Virus record (IMG/VR): IMGVR_UViG_3300046543_000190
Span: 1 to 50,658 of that record
DNA: 50,658 nt
Source of the DNA: a virus
Direction: 5' to 3' (one strand)
The notes under the pieces are model-generated. The model was not told the origin of the DNA, did no database searches, and worked only from the letters and a program-made list of their open reading frames with translations. Made by a program: the position numbers and the translations under genes. Positions 35,574 through 43,513 of this stretch are shown piece after piece. How positions within the stretch are numbered: the stretch's first letter is position 1; every line of letters begins with the position of its first letter.

Positions 35574-35740
35574 ACCACCGCTGCAATGCTCGCTACGTCG
35601 AGCCACTGACTGGCAGATCGTGTCGATGCAAACTGCATCACGGGGGATACCCCGAACTACTGCGCGAACATCGTTGGTGGCCGCTCGTCGGCTTATACAT
35701 AATCCACTGGGACGCCTACGGGAACAGGATCGAGCGATGA
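35570..35740 (+). CDS. Tiny Cys/His-rich protein
   Basis: 56 residues linked by ATGA overlaps on both sides. CNARYVEPLTGRSCRCKLHHGG could bind zinc. The C-terminal half is Trp/Tyr-rich. Unknown function. Confidence 0.45.
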   Translation: MNHRCNARYVEPLTGRSCRCKLHHGGYPELLREHRWWPLVGLYIIHWDAYGNRIER

Positions 35741-36009
35741 CCGACAAGCCGATGATGAAGTGCGGTCACTCCGCGAACTCGGTAGCGATCATCAATCAGG
35801 GTGTCAGGATTCCGTCGTGCGCCATTTGCGCTGGCATGAATCCAGATGCGCTCGTGATCGATGAGGCACCGCCGAATCTCGAAGGGCGCGAGGCGGTCTG
35901 TGCGTATGACGGCACGCGAGTTCCGAGCAGTCCCAATTGCGCGTTCTTCCAATATCGCCCCGACAAGGGCACGGACACTTTCTATTGCGGGTGTCGAGGA
36001 TGGGACTGA
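35737..36009 (+). CDS. Small zinc-binding-like protein
   Basis: 90 residues. CGHSAN and CAICAGM in the first half and CAYDG, CAFF, CGCRGW in the second half give several possible metal ligands. Start overlaps the upstream stop. Unrecognised. Confidence 0.5.
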   Translation: MTDKPMMKCGHSANSVAIINQGVRIPSCAICAGMNPDALVIDEAPPNLEGREAVCAYDGTRVPSSPNCAFFQYRPDKGTDTFYCGCRGWD

Positions 36010-36383
36010 TGACGCGACGTCGCATCATCACCGTCACCGACAAACTGCCACCGCAGTTCGACCAGCTACCCGGCTTCGCTCCGGTCGACGTCGATAAGGG
36101 CGCGACACACGCCGAACGTTTCGCCGCGTTTCATGCTGCGAACCCGCGCGTGTATCTACTGCTCGAAGATATGACGCGAGAGATGGTGAATCGAGGCAGG
36201 ACGCGAATCGGGATCGCGATGTTATTCGAAGTTCTGCGGTGGAACTTCTATCTGCACACCGACGATCCCACGAGCGAGTTCAAATTGAATAACACGAATC
36301 GTGCGTTCTATGCGCGATTGATAATGCAACGACACCCTGAATGGGACGGACTATTTGAAACCCGCGAGATCAGGGCGTCATGA
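36009..36383 (+). CDS. Hypothetical helical protein
   Basis: 124 residues. A helical central part (VYLLLEDMTREMVNRGRTRIGIAM) and an aromatic segment with NNTNRAFYARLIMQRHPEW resemble a family of small phage proteins of unknown role. ATG at 36009 overlaps the upstream stop base. Confidence 0.5.
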   Translation: MTRRRIITVTDKLPPQFDQLPGFAPVDVDKGATHAERFAAFHAANPRVYLLLEDMTREMVNRGRTRIGIAMLFEVLRWNFYLHTDDPTSEFKLNNTNRAFYARLIMQRHPEWDGLFETREIRAS

Positions 36384-36406
36384 CTAGCCTTTTGAAAGGG
36401 GCAACC

Positions 36407-36652
36407 ATGAAGCGCATTCGTACATGGCTGACGCGCCGTCAGCCGGTCATCAAGTCACTACCGAAGTCTCGACGTCATGCGTGGCGTGTCGTGGACACTC
36501 GGCCAACGTCGCCCGTGATGTACGCGGGCAAGTCCGGACCAGCGGTCGAATCGTATTTCGTGCCGGTGTATGTGAAGTTCGAGGATCGCTATGGATTCGC
36601 CTCACGCGATCACGTTCTGCAGCGAGCTATCGCGGCGTTGGAGGGCGAGTGA
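36407..36652 (+). CDS. Small basic hypothetical protein
   Basis: 81 residues from ATG 36407, which has GAAAGGGG upstream; ATG 36380 overlapping the upstream stop would add nine residues. Arg/Lys-rich N terminus (MKRIRTWLTRRQPVIKSL). Function unknown. Confidence 0.5.
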   Translation: MKRIRTWLTRRQPVIKSLPKSRRHAWRVVDTRPTSPVMYAGKSGPAVESYFVPVYVKFEDRYGFASRDHVLQRAIAALEGE

Positions 36653-37353
36653 GACTCATCGACGGCGACTACCTAGCCGATTTGATCCGCTACAAGATCG
36701 ACATCCATCGCCATCATCTTTCAGCGCCGGTATTGGCGATCATGGATGGCTTCGCCAGTGCGGTCGATCTGTCACCGACTATCGATCCATTGAAAATCGA
36801 AACATTCTTTGGAACAGTGACGCTCGATGGGATGATCAAGACCGATTCATTCAAAAACGAGATTCCCATCGAGGACGATCTGCTTCGCGCGCTGCGAAGC
36901 GACGGTCCATCGATCGTCGCTTCAGGTGGCGTGCCATTCCCAACGAATGTCGAGTTTGACCCGTTCGTCGAGCGCGGATCATTCAACGGCGGCGTCAGTT
37001 ACTACTTACCCAAGGAACCGAAGAAGAAGCACAAGAAGCGTCACAAGGCTTGGGTCAAGGAGTGCGCCGAGATCAGGGCGCGCGTCGCTGACACGGCGGA
37101 ACGGTTCATGGGGACGATCGATCTCGGCGTTGTGCGCGGAGAGACTGGAATGTCATTGAACGACTACGACATCGACGTCCAGACATTCGGCCCGATCGAG
37201 GGACAGCGTCTCGCAGGATTTGAGAACAAGGTCGACCGTCACTGCATCTGTCGCGCCTACGAGGTTCCTTATGGCGCGTCGCACGTCATGTCGGACGGCC
37301 ACGCTCACGGACTGCACGAGTGCTTTCGTGCGAACTCATTGACGGCACGATGA
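36649..37353 (+). CDS. Hypothetical protein, alpha/beta
   Basis: 234 residues from GTG 36649. It has no recognised motif apart from a Lys-rich middle (PKKKHKKRHKAW, about 124-136) and a C terminus containing His/Cys residues (VDRHCICRAYEVPYGASH). Overlaps RusA by 4 bases, so it may be part of a small DNA-processing operon. Confidence 0.5.
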   Translation: MRLIDGDYLADLIRYKIDIHRHHLSAPVLAIMDGFASAVDLSPTIDPLKIETFFGTVTLDGMIKTDSFKNEIPIEDDLLRALRSDGPSIVASGGVPFPTNVEFDPFVERGSFNGGVSYYLPKEPKKKHKKRHKAWVKECAEIRARVADTAERFMGTIDLGVVRGETGMSLNDYDIDVQTFGPIEGQRLAGFENKVDRHCICRAYEVPYGASHVMSDGHAHGLHECFRANSLTAR

Positions 37354-37868
37354 CTCAGCGCGTCTCATTCTTCGTCGTCGGATTACCCGCGCCTCAAGGC
37401 AGCAAGACCGCATTCGTTCGTGGTGGTCGTGCCGTCATCGTCGATGGGACGTCCAAGACCGGACGAGCGAATCATGCGAACTGGCGACGCGACGTCATGC
37501 AGGCATCGATGGCGCAACGCGAGAAGGGCGTCGACATGTTCACCGGCCCCTGTGAGGTAACGATCGGATTCAACCTTCCGCTACCCAAGACCGACCAACA
37601 TCGCACGTTGCACTCGATCGCGCCGGACATCGACAAGTTGGCGAGGTCAGTGTTGGACGCGATGGTGAATGGTGGGCTACTGGCCGACGATTCGCTGGTG
37701 TGCGGACTGAACGTGACGAAGCGATACGCACGTGAAGGGATGCGCGTCGGCGCGGGCATCGACATCTTCGATCTATTTGATATCGAGGCATCGTGTCGCG
37801 AGGATTCGAAGAACGAAGCGCGCCAAGCTCGTAAGGCGATGGCTCATGCTTCGAAGGAGCAGCGGTAG
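37350..37868 (+). CDS. rusA: RusA-like Holliday junction resolvase
   Basis: 172 residues. N-terminal FFVVGLPAPQGSKTAF and central APDIDKLARSVLDAM with further Asp (LADDSLV) are the motifs of RusA resolvases; Asp93, Asp95, and probably Asp103 and Asp113 would form the metal site. It resolves four-way junctions in phage DNA before packaging. It ends directly before the leader of an HNH gene. Confidence 0.85.
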   Translation: MTQRVSFFVVGLPAPQGSKTAFVRGGRAVIVDGTSKTGRANHANWRRDVMQASMAQREKGVDMFTGPCEVTIGFNLPLPKTDQHRTLHSIAPDIDKLARSVLDAMVNGGLLADDSLVCGLNVTKRYAREGMRVGAGIDIFDLFDIEASCREDSKNEARQARKAMAHASKEQR

Positions 37869-37882
37869 GATGGTCAGCATAA

Positions 37883-37911
37883 GGCGGGGCACGCCTGTAA
37901 GCGCCCCCGCC
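37883..37911 (+). promoter_or_regulatory. HNH leader hairpin A
   Basis: GGCGGGG pairs with CCCCGCC around a 15-base loop, followed by ACCGACTGATTGGAGTCGATATG. It matches leader B at 41772, including a compensatory pair. Confidence 0.65.
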
Positions 37912-37934
37912 ACGACCGACTGATTGGAGTCGAT

Positions 37935-38390
37935 ATGTCCAAGCGTATCGTTGGCAATGACGTTGCTCGCTTCTGGTCCTATGTAAATCGAACCGATGGT
38001 TGCTGGTTATGGACAGGTGGTTTGAATCGCAAAAGATATGGAATGTTTTGGTTAGCCGGAACACATACACCAGCTCATCGATATGCGTATGAGTTGCTCA
38101 TTGGCCCGATTCCTGAAGGATTGCAAATCGACCATTTGTGCCGAAATCCGCCGTGCGTCAATCCTCATCATTTGGAACCAGTGACGCCTCGTGAGAACAC
38201 TCTGCGCGGAGAGGGACTCGCGGCGCATCAATCTCGTCTCACTCATTGTTCTCGCGGTCACGAGTTCACTTCCGAGAATACGGTTCGATGGGGAAATCAT
38301 CGCAAATGCCGTATCTGTACCAAGATCAATATTCGCTGCCGCATAGAAGCCAAGAAAGGGGGTGAGGCCCGTGAAAACAATGCCTCGTAG
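37935..38390 (+). CDS. HNH homing endonuclease, copy A
   Basis: 151 residues. FWSYVNRTDGCWLWTGGL, HRYAYELLIGPIPEGLQIDHLCRNPPCVNPHHLEPVT and a C-terminal Cys/His zinc finger (HCSRGHEF ... CRICTK) form the HNH domain common in phage homing enzymes. It is a paralogue of copy B at 41824 and carries the same kind of 5' hairpin leader and TTGGAGTCGAT ribosome site. Confidence 0.9.
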   Translation: MSKRIVGNDVARFWSYVNRTDGCWLWTGGLNRKRYGMFWLAGTHTPAHRYAYELLIGPIPEGLQIDHLCRNPPCVNPHHLEPVTPRENTLRGEGLAAHQSRLTHCSRGHEFTSENTVRWGNHRKCRICTKINIRCRIEAKKGGEARENNAS

Positions 38391-38420
38391 TCGGTCATAT
38401 CCCTCGTTGAAGGACCCCTC

Positions 38421-38909
38421 TTGTCTTATCGAAAGCAAATCGTGATTCTCGTTTCATTCGCAATCGTGTTGGCTCTGGCGCTTGGTGCCTGTCAACCGAA
38501 TTCGGGTGCGCGGCATGTTGGGACCATGCTGGCGACCCGGAGTGTGTCGAGGTCCGTGGGAGACTCGGCACATCTTCGATATCTACATTGGCGGCATGAC
38601 GTCATGCGCCATCAGGCATTTCTCAAATGGATTAGCCAATTGAAACGATTGTCGACGTCGACTAATCCGATATCCATGTCAGGATCGCTCTACGATCAAT
38701 GGTCCAAAGTGGCCTCGTGCGAAGAAGGCGGGTGGGTCGGTTCGAGTGGGAGCGCCTACCCCGACAGTCTCGGAATCAACGCGACCAACTGGTACGCGAA
38801 CGGAGGCGGGTCGGATGTTTCGCCAGCCGCGCAGATCGTCGTGGCCGAACGATTGATCCATCGCTACGGCATCGGTATCCCTGATCAATATGCGTGCGCG
38901 GCATGGTGA
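38421..38909 (+). CDS. Rpf-like lipoprotein (transglycosylase-like)
   Basis: 162 residues, TTG start with GAAGGA upstream. A signal peptide ends in the lipobox LGAC (Cys24), so the product is likely a lipoprotein. The C-terminal 75 residues (WSKVASCEEGGWVGSSG ... AAQIVVAERLIHRYG) match the resuscitation-promoting factor/lysozyme-like domain; Glu101 is the likely catalytic acid and Cys100 and a C-terminal Cys could bridge. Such enzymes cleave peptidoglycan glycan strands. It is unusual in the head module and may help entry, remodelling or reactivation of dormant hosts (inference). Confidence 0.75.
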   Translation: MSYRKQIVILVSFAIVLALALGACQPNSGARHVGTMLATRSVSRSVGDSAHLRYLHWRHDVMRHQAFLKWISQLKRLSTSTNPISMSGSLYDQWSKVASCEEGGWVGSSGSAYPDSLGINATNWYANGGGSDVSPAAQIVVAERLIHRYGIGIPDQYACAAW

Positions 38910-38944
38910 TCGATCCGACAATCGGCTAGGTGTACCCTCAGATC

Positions 38945-39124
38945 ATGGATGGTGACAAGGACCGCGAGGATCGCGATCTGATCGAGGAACTGAGCGAACT
39001 CACTCTGGCCCTCGAAGCATTGATTGAACTTCTCTCGAACCCCATCACCGTCCAGATCATCGAAGGCACGTCAGAGGTGCCGACGACGATCATTCTCATT
39101 CCGGGCACGCCCCGGCCAAACTAG
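38945..39124 (+). CDS. Small coiled-coil protein
   Basis: 59 residues. Acidic helical first half (REDRDLIEELSELTLALEAL), hydrophobic second half. ATG 38945 preferred; GTG 38930 possible. Function unknown, likely structural accessory. Confidence 0.45.
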   Translation: MDGDKDREDRDLIEELSELTLALEALIELLSNPITVQIIEGTSEVPTTIILIPGTPRPN

Positions 39125-39132
39125 GAGTATTC

Positions 39133-39462
39133 ATGGCTGATTTCCTTCTCGCTGACAATCAGAACGTCGACGTCGCAATTGTGTTGTTCGACAAAGTCGG
39201 CAACACCGTTACTGGCACCGCGCTCGACGCTGGTTCTGTCGTCGCGGCATTCGCTGACTCGACTGAGGTCACCGCGACAGTGTCGGCGGATCAGACGTCG
39301 GTGAACGTCCGGGCCATTGGTCCGCTGACGACTGGCGACACGCTGACAGTCTCAGGTTCGTTCAATGGCGTCGCATTGACGCCGGGAACGCTCGCCTTTG
39401 ATGTTGGTGCCAGTGCGCCAACGTCGATCTCGCTCACGCCGGGAACGCCAGTCGACAATTAG
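39133..39462 (+). CDS. Ig-like structural protein
   Basis: 109 residues. Beta-sandwich sequence, rich in Val/Thr, with GDTLTVSGSFNGVALTPG as in bacterial Ig-like folds used in phage head decoration. Good AGGAG ribosome site. Probably a virion surface protein. Confidence 0.55.
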   Translation: MADFLLADNQNVDVAIVLFDKVGNTVTGTALDAGSVVAAFADSTEVTATVSADQTSVNVRAIGPLTTGDTLTVSGSFNGVALTPGTLAFDVGASAPTSISLTPGTPVDN

Positions 39463-39531
39463 AGGGTTCGCCATTCAGAGTTTGCGGGGCGATAACCTGC
39501 CGGTCATGCGCCACCAATGGAGGCAGCCTCA

Positions 39532-41769
39532 ATGGACTTGACTCGCAACGACATCATCTCGGCATTCCAATACAATCGCGGAGGTTCATCGCTGGCCGTG
39601 ACCACGACTCCCGGTGATCCCATCAGTGATCCCGAGGACCAGTCGAACGATGAGGCGCGAGCTGAGGGCAAGATAATCGGCGGGGACGGCGAAGTCGACG
39701 AGATGATCAGCGCGCTCGACAATGCGCTGGCTGACTTGGAGCGCGCACAGGGCACTGACGACGACGCGAACACCGATCCCGATGACGTGCCAATCGTGGC
39801 CGACATCAAACAGATGCGTCAGCTGATGGAGAAGTTGAAGTCGGACCAATTGGTCGACGACGCGGGCGAACCTCCATCACCGACCATTCCAAGCGAACTA
39901 TCGATTGCAGCGGGCGATCTGAGTGGCACTTATCCACCGGTCACTTTAGCGAATCAGCCAACATCCACCGACGAACCCCCCGCGACGACGCCGGTCGATG
40001 AGGACGGCAATATCGAGCCATCGACGAAGTGCGCCAATCCCGACTGCGAACATCTCGCATCGGTTCACGAGGACGTGCCCGACATGGGCGACAACACCGG
40101 CAAGTGCGGGACGCCCGGATGTGGATGCGAAGCGATGGAACTCGAAAAGATCGGGGGCCAGATCGGTGTCGATGACAGCGGTGGTGGCGCGGACAACGCA
40201 GGCGGCGATGACACGCCAGCCGATGCGGGAACGGCGACTACGGCTTCCGCTGGCACGATCAAGGTGCCCGTTGGATTCTTCGCGGTCGAGACGCCAGTGG
40301 TCGAGGCCGATGAGCCTGCACCAACCAGCGACCTGAACGCGCCGCCCGTGATGAGCGCCGATGACAGCGAACTGCGCCCGTGGACGTGCCCGGTGATGTG
40401 GGTCGAGGGTCAAGAAACCGGTGACGGTCGAATGATCAATGCCGAGGCGGTCGAATGGTTCAATCCGCCCCTTCCGCTCATGCTGCTCAAGACGTCGCCC
40501 CACGGCGGCGAATGGGACCCCAACGACCCCGCCGTGTGGTGTGGGCTGATCAACTCGATTACCCGCGTTGCTGGTGAAGGTGGGACGCAACTCGGAACGG
40601 CGTCGGGCTATTACCTGAACACCGCTGACGGCAACGACGCCCACGACATCGTCGAGTCGATGGGGCGCGCCGGAATCTCGATCGACCTGCAAGTGGTCGA
40701 GTCTGAAATCAGCGGCGAGCTGGACGACGATGGCTGGCCGACGCAAACGACCATGACAGTTGTCAAGGGAATGTTGATGGGCGCGACGATCTGTCCCTTC
40801 CCCGCGTTCAATCAGGCGTACATCGTCAATGGCGACGGAACCGATGGCGGACCAGCCGCGATCCCGCAGCAGTCCGACAACACGCCGCCGATCGTGGCGT
40901 CTGGTGGACAACTGATCCACTGGATGACGAGCGAAGAATGTGTGCCGTGCGCCGATGGCGTTGATGTCCTCATTGCCTCAGCTGCACCGAATCGTCCCCC
41001 GCGTTCGTGGTTCGAGGACCCGAACTTCGCCGCCATCGATGACGAGCGACTGGTCGAGATTTACAGCGTCGACCACAAGGGCAACATGATCGAGCGTGGC
41101 GACATGGCGTGCCCGATCACCGTCACTGACGATGGTCAAGTGTTCGGTCATGTCGCCGCGTGGGGCCAGTGTCACCGGCTCTATACGAACATGTGCGTCA
41201 CACCGCCATCGTCGAAAACTGGCTACGCCGGATTCCGCCACGGCTGGGTCAAGACCGCCGAGGGCGATGACGTTCGCGTTGGTTCGCTGACAGCTGGCAC
41301 TGGACACGCCGCGATGAATCTCAACCGCGTCGAGTCCGAACAGCACTACGCGAACAGCGGATACAGCGTGGCCGATGTGAACATTGGTGAGGACGCCTAC
41401 GGGATTTGGATCGCGGGTCGCGTCAGCCCACTGGCGACCGATGACCAGATCGAGGCGCTGCGTACTGGCGGGCAATCGGGCGACTGGCGCAACGGCGAAA
41501 TGATCGCGTCGCTCACCGTCAATGTGCCGGGATTCCCGATGGCGATCGTGCCATCCAAGCTCGCACCGCGTCAGTGGTCCAAGGGATCACAGACGACTCT
41601 CATCGCCGCTGGTGCGGCCCCACTTTTCCGTGTGAAATACAACAAAGCATTAGCCGCATCTGCTGGTCAACCGGTTGAATTCATCGATCATGCAGCACGC
41701 GAGGCCATCAAACCGCTTCTTCCAATCATCAGAGCGAACTTGGCGCGGAAGATAAACTTAGGAATATAA
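39532..41769 (+). CDS. Capsid maturation protease
   Basis: 745 residues from ATG 39532, which has GGAGG upstream; ATG 39517 is in frame but lacks one. Residues about 260-440 show the actinophage prohead protease pattern: PLMLLKTSPHGGEW, GRAGISIDLQVVESE and ATICPFPAFNQAYIV. The first 250 residues are acidic and disordered-looking except for a zinc-knuckle-like insert (CANPDCEHLASVHED ... CGTPGCGCEAM, about 166-205). The C-terminal half contains WGQCHRLYTNMC and a domain that may be scaffolding. The enzyme trims capsid protein during head assembly. It lies about 5 kb after the portal, with homing genes and small operons between. Confidence 0.7.
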   Translation: MDLTRNDIISAFQYNRGGSSLAVTTTPGDPISDPEDQSNDEARAEGKIIGGDGEVDEMISALDNALADLERAQGTDDDANTDPDDVPIVADIKQMRQLMEKLKSDQLVDDAGEPPSPTIPSELSIAAGDLSGTYPPVTLANQPTSTDEPPATTPVDEDGNIEPSTKCANPDCEHLASVHEDVPDMGDNTGKCGTPGCGCEAMELEKIGGQIGVDDSGGGADNAGGDDTPADAGTATTASAGTIKVPVGFFAVETPVVEADEPAPTSDLNAPPVMSADDSELRPWTCPVMWVEGQETGDGRMINAEAVEWFNPPLPLMLLKTSPHGGEWDPNDPAVWCGLINSITRVAGEGGTQLGTASGYYLNTADGNDAHDIVESMGRAGISIDLQVVESEISGELDDDGWPTQTTMTVVKGMLMGATICPFPAFNQAYIVNGDGTDGGPAAIPQQSDNTPPIVASGGQLIHWMTSEECVPCADGVDVLIASAAPNRPPRSWFEDPNFAAIDDERLVEIYSVDHKGNMIERGDMACPITVTDDGQVFGHVAAWGQCHRLYTNMCVTPPSSKTGYAGFRHGWVKTAEGDDVRVGSLTAGTGHAAMNLNRVESEQHYANSGYSVADVNIGEDAYGIWIAGRVSPLATDDQIEALRTGGQSGDWRNGEMIASLTVNVPGFPMAIVPSKLAPRQWSKGSQTTLIAAGAAPLFRVKYNKALAASAGQPVEFIDHAAREAIKPLLPIIRANLARKINLGI

Positions 41770-41771
41770 AA

Positions 41772-41800
41772 GCCGGGGCATGGCTTGCACCACCCCCGGC
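41772..41800 (+). promoter_or_regulatory. HNH leader hairpin B
   Basis: GCCGGGG pairs with CCCCGGC around a 15-base loop, followed by AGACCGACTGTTAGGAGTCG. Relative to leader A, the second stem pair changes from G-C to C-G, a compensatory change. Confidence 0.65.
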
Positions 41801-41823
41801 CAGACCGACTGTTAGGAGTCGAT

Positions 41824-42243
41824 GTGACGAAGGCTATCGCACCGGAAATTCGATTTTGGCCGCGAGTTGATAAGAGCGATCCGGACGGTTGTTGGTTATG
41901 GACTGGACCGATTGGCTCTCATGGTTACGGAACATTCGGGATTGGCGTTCGTCTGGTTCTTACTCACCGGTTCGCTTATGAATTCTGCGTAGGTCCGATC
42001 CCTAAAGGATTGGTTATCGACCACTTATGCGGGGTGCGTCCTTGTGTCCGCCCCGATCATTTGGAGGCGGTGACACAACGCGAGAACGTCCTGCGGGGGA
42101 GTAGCCCAATGGCACAGCAGGCGCGCCAGACTCATTGCAAACGCGGACATCCATTTGACGTGGAGAATACCTATCGAAGCAAAGATGGTCATCGGTCATG
42201 CAAGAAATGTCAACAAAACAGGGATCGTGGTCGGCCCCGTTGA
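41824..42243 (+). CDS. HNH homing endonuclease, copy B
   Basis: 139 residues from GTG 41824. FWPRVDKSDPDGCWLWTGP, HRFAYEFCVGPIPKGLVIDHLCGVRPCVRPDHLEAVT and a C-terminal zinc finger (HCKRGHPF ... CKKCQQ) match copy A closely in layout. TTAGGAGTCGAT ribosome site. It is between the protease gene and a small operon. Confidence 0.9.
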   Translation: MTKAIAPEIRFWPRVDKSDPDGCWLWTGPIGSHGYGTFGIGVRLVLTHRFAYEFCVGPIPKGLVIDHLCGVRPCVRPDHLEAVTQRENVLRGSSPMAQQARQTHCKRGHPFDVENTYRSKDGHRSCKKCQQNRDRGRPR

Positions 42244-42443
42244 TTTAGGTAGGATCATCTCGCGAGGCCGGTATCGGTAGGGTGCGGTTCGTCCGCGGGG
42301 CGTCCAGTGACGCTTGCTTACGAGACTCGATCGACCGGCCCGTTGTTGAAGGTCCAACTACCGCCCGACTGTCGAGAGATAGGCGGGTGACCTTCAATCC
42401 GACCCCCCGAAAACCCGTGCAATTACTAGGGATTGGGAATGAC
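42244..42443 (+). other. Structured noncoding interval
   Basis: About 200 bases without a convincing gene. TTGAAGGTC (42346-42354) pairs with GACCTTCAA (42389-42397), with an inner CCGCC/GGCGG stem (42361-42365 / 42382-42386). A smaller GCGG-TTCGT-CCGC hairpin lies upstream. It could be a small RNA, a terminator region or a remnant of the HNH element. Confidence 0.4.
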
Positions 42444-42474
42444 TTGACAACGGGTGTCTAGTTGCCTGTATAGT
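42444..42474 (+). promoter_or_regulatory. Phage promoter, family member 5
   Basis: TTGACA (42444-42449), 19-base spacer, TATAGT (42469-42474), with TCTAGT at 42457-42462. The next ATG (42481) starts 6 bases after the -10, so the transcript is probably leaderless. Confidence 0.75.
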
Positions 42475-42480
42475 TGTGCC

Positions 42481-42693
42481 ATGACCACAAGAGCAAAGAC
42501 CACATGGCCGAAGTTGAGCGTTGGCGAAACATATGAGTTCGTGTTCACTGATCCCGACACGGGTGCTCGTCGATACGGCGGAACATGGACGATTGCCGAA
42601 TCAGGCGATACGAGCATGGGTGCGTTCCGTGCCTACGTCATGCGCTGGACTCGCCACGGCATGACCGTTGCAACGATTGTGAAGGTGTCATAA
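42481..42693 (+). CDS. Small protein with leaderless start
   Basis: 70 residues. Beta-rich sequence (SVGETYEFVFTDPDTGARRY). No ribosome site precedes the ATG; it lies at the predicted transcript 5' end. Unrecognised. Confidence 0.6.
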   Translation: MTTRAKTTWPKLSVGETYEFVFTDPDTGARRYGGTWTIAESGDTSMGAFRAYVMRWTRHGMTVATIVKVS

Positions 42694-42696
42694 CTC

Positions 42697-43044
42697 ATGA
42701 CCACAGCACAGGACATCAACAGCAGCGGTTACGTAACGAGCCGCACAGCGGCGAACGATTTGCTCGCATCGAGTCTGGACTTTGATGTCATGCCTGACGA
42801 AACGCCCGAAGCGATCTATCAGCTGCCCAAGGCGTTCTATCTCGATCACATCTACCGCGATCTTCCGGGGGGCTGGGTCACGAGCGAGACGGCCAAGAAC
42901 CTGTCCGTGTCGATGACGCAGCAGGAGCGCGACGAGTTGCTATCGGACGCCGAGTTTTACGTTGATCAGGGAACGCAGGTATTCGGGCGCGAGATGATGG
43001 GAATGATCGCATCGGCGCGCGCCACGATCAAGGCGCTGTCATGA
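42697..43044 (+). CDS. Hypothetical protein
   Basis: 115 residues, helical (AKNLSVSMTQQERDELLSDA). No recognised family. Follows the leaderless gene by 3 bases and overlaps the next gene by 4. Confidence 0.55.
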   Translation: MTTAQDINSSGYVTSRTAANDLLASSLDFDVMPDETPEAIYQLPKAFYLDHIYRDLPGGWVTSETAKNLSVSMTQQERDELLSDAEFYVDQGTQVFGREMMGMIASARATIKALS

Positions 43045-43241
43045 CTGGCAAGCAGCACATGGGTCGCAAGCATGGGCGCGGTGGCCGACGCGGGGAATCC
43101 TCCATGTGCCAATGCGGGCATCGCTACCGCTCGCACTGGGCACCGTGGATCGAGCGCGACGGAACGAAGCACATGGAGAAGGCGTGTCGATTCTGTGAGT
43201 GCGAGGGATTCCAGCGCGACCTAGTCGTGTCGCCGCGCTAA
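43041..43241 (+). CDS. Small zinc-binding protein
   Basis: 66 residues. CQCGHRYRSH and CRFCECEG give the Cys/His ligands of a small zinc fold, similar in type to the insert in the capsid protease. It converges with whiB, overlapping its end by 4 bases. Confidence 0.5.
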   Translation: MTGKQHMGRKHGRGGRRGESSMCQCGHRYRSHWAPWIERDGTKHMEKACRFCECEGFQRDLVVSPR

Positions 43242-43507
43242 CCGCTGGTCGAGCTGACTAACCCGCGACGTCGCTCACGCTGCAACGCTCGCCGCTGACG
43301 CTCAGACTTCCCGCCCCACACGCCATGATCGATGTGACGATCCAGCGCGTAGGTCAGGCACTCGTTGACCACTGGACAGCCCTTGCAAATCCGCTGCGCC
43401 TTGATCACGCCCATCCCATCGTCAGGGAAGAACAGATCGGGGTCGGTATTACGGCAGTTGGCCCGAGGTTGCCATTCGTCGAACGGTGTTTGATCGGTCG
43501 AGTCCAT
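43238..43507 (-). CDS. whiB: WhiB-family transcriptional regulator
   Basis: 89 residues, the only minus-strand gene. Four Fe-S cluster cysteines, Cys18, Cys41, Cys44 and Cys50 (C-x22-C-x2-C-x5-C), and the GVWGG turn (62-66) define the family, which is confined to actinobacteria and their phages; the tail is basic (RQRRALQRERRRG). WhiB proteins bind sigma factor region 4 and redirect promoters. It may alter host or phage transcription. Its promoter carries the operator arm found at the RHH gene. Confidence 0.92.
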   Translation of the reverse strand: MDSTDQTPFDEWQPRANCRNTDPDLFFPDDGMGVIKAQRICKGCPVVNECLTYALDRHIDHGVWGGKSERQRRALQRERRRGLVSSTSG

Positions 43508-43513
43508 GCCTCA

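Noticed and set aside
39946-40920. 324-codon minus-strand frame opposite the protease gene
   Set aside because: Arg/His-rich translation typical of a shadow frame in GC-rich DNA; the + strand gene has clear motifs.
41772-41800. tRNA or tRNA-like element before HNH copy B
   Set aside because: Only one stem-loop with a 15-base loop; no cloverleaf, anticodon or CCA context. Treated as leader hairpin.
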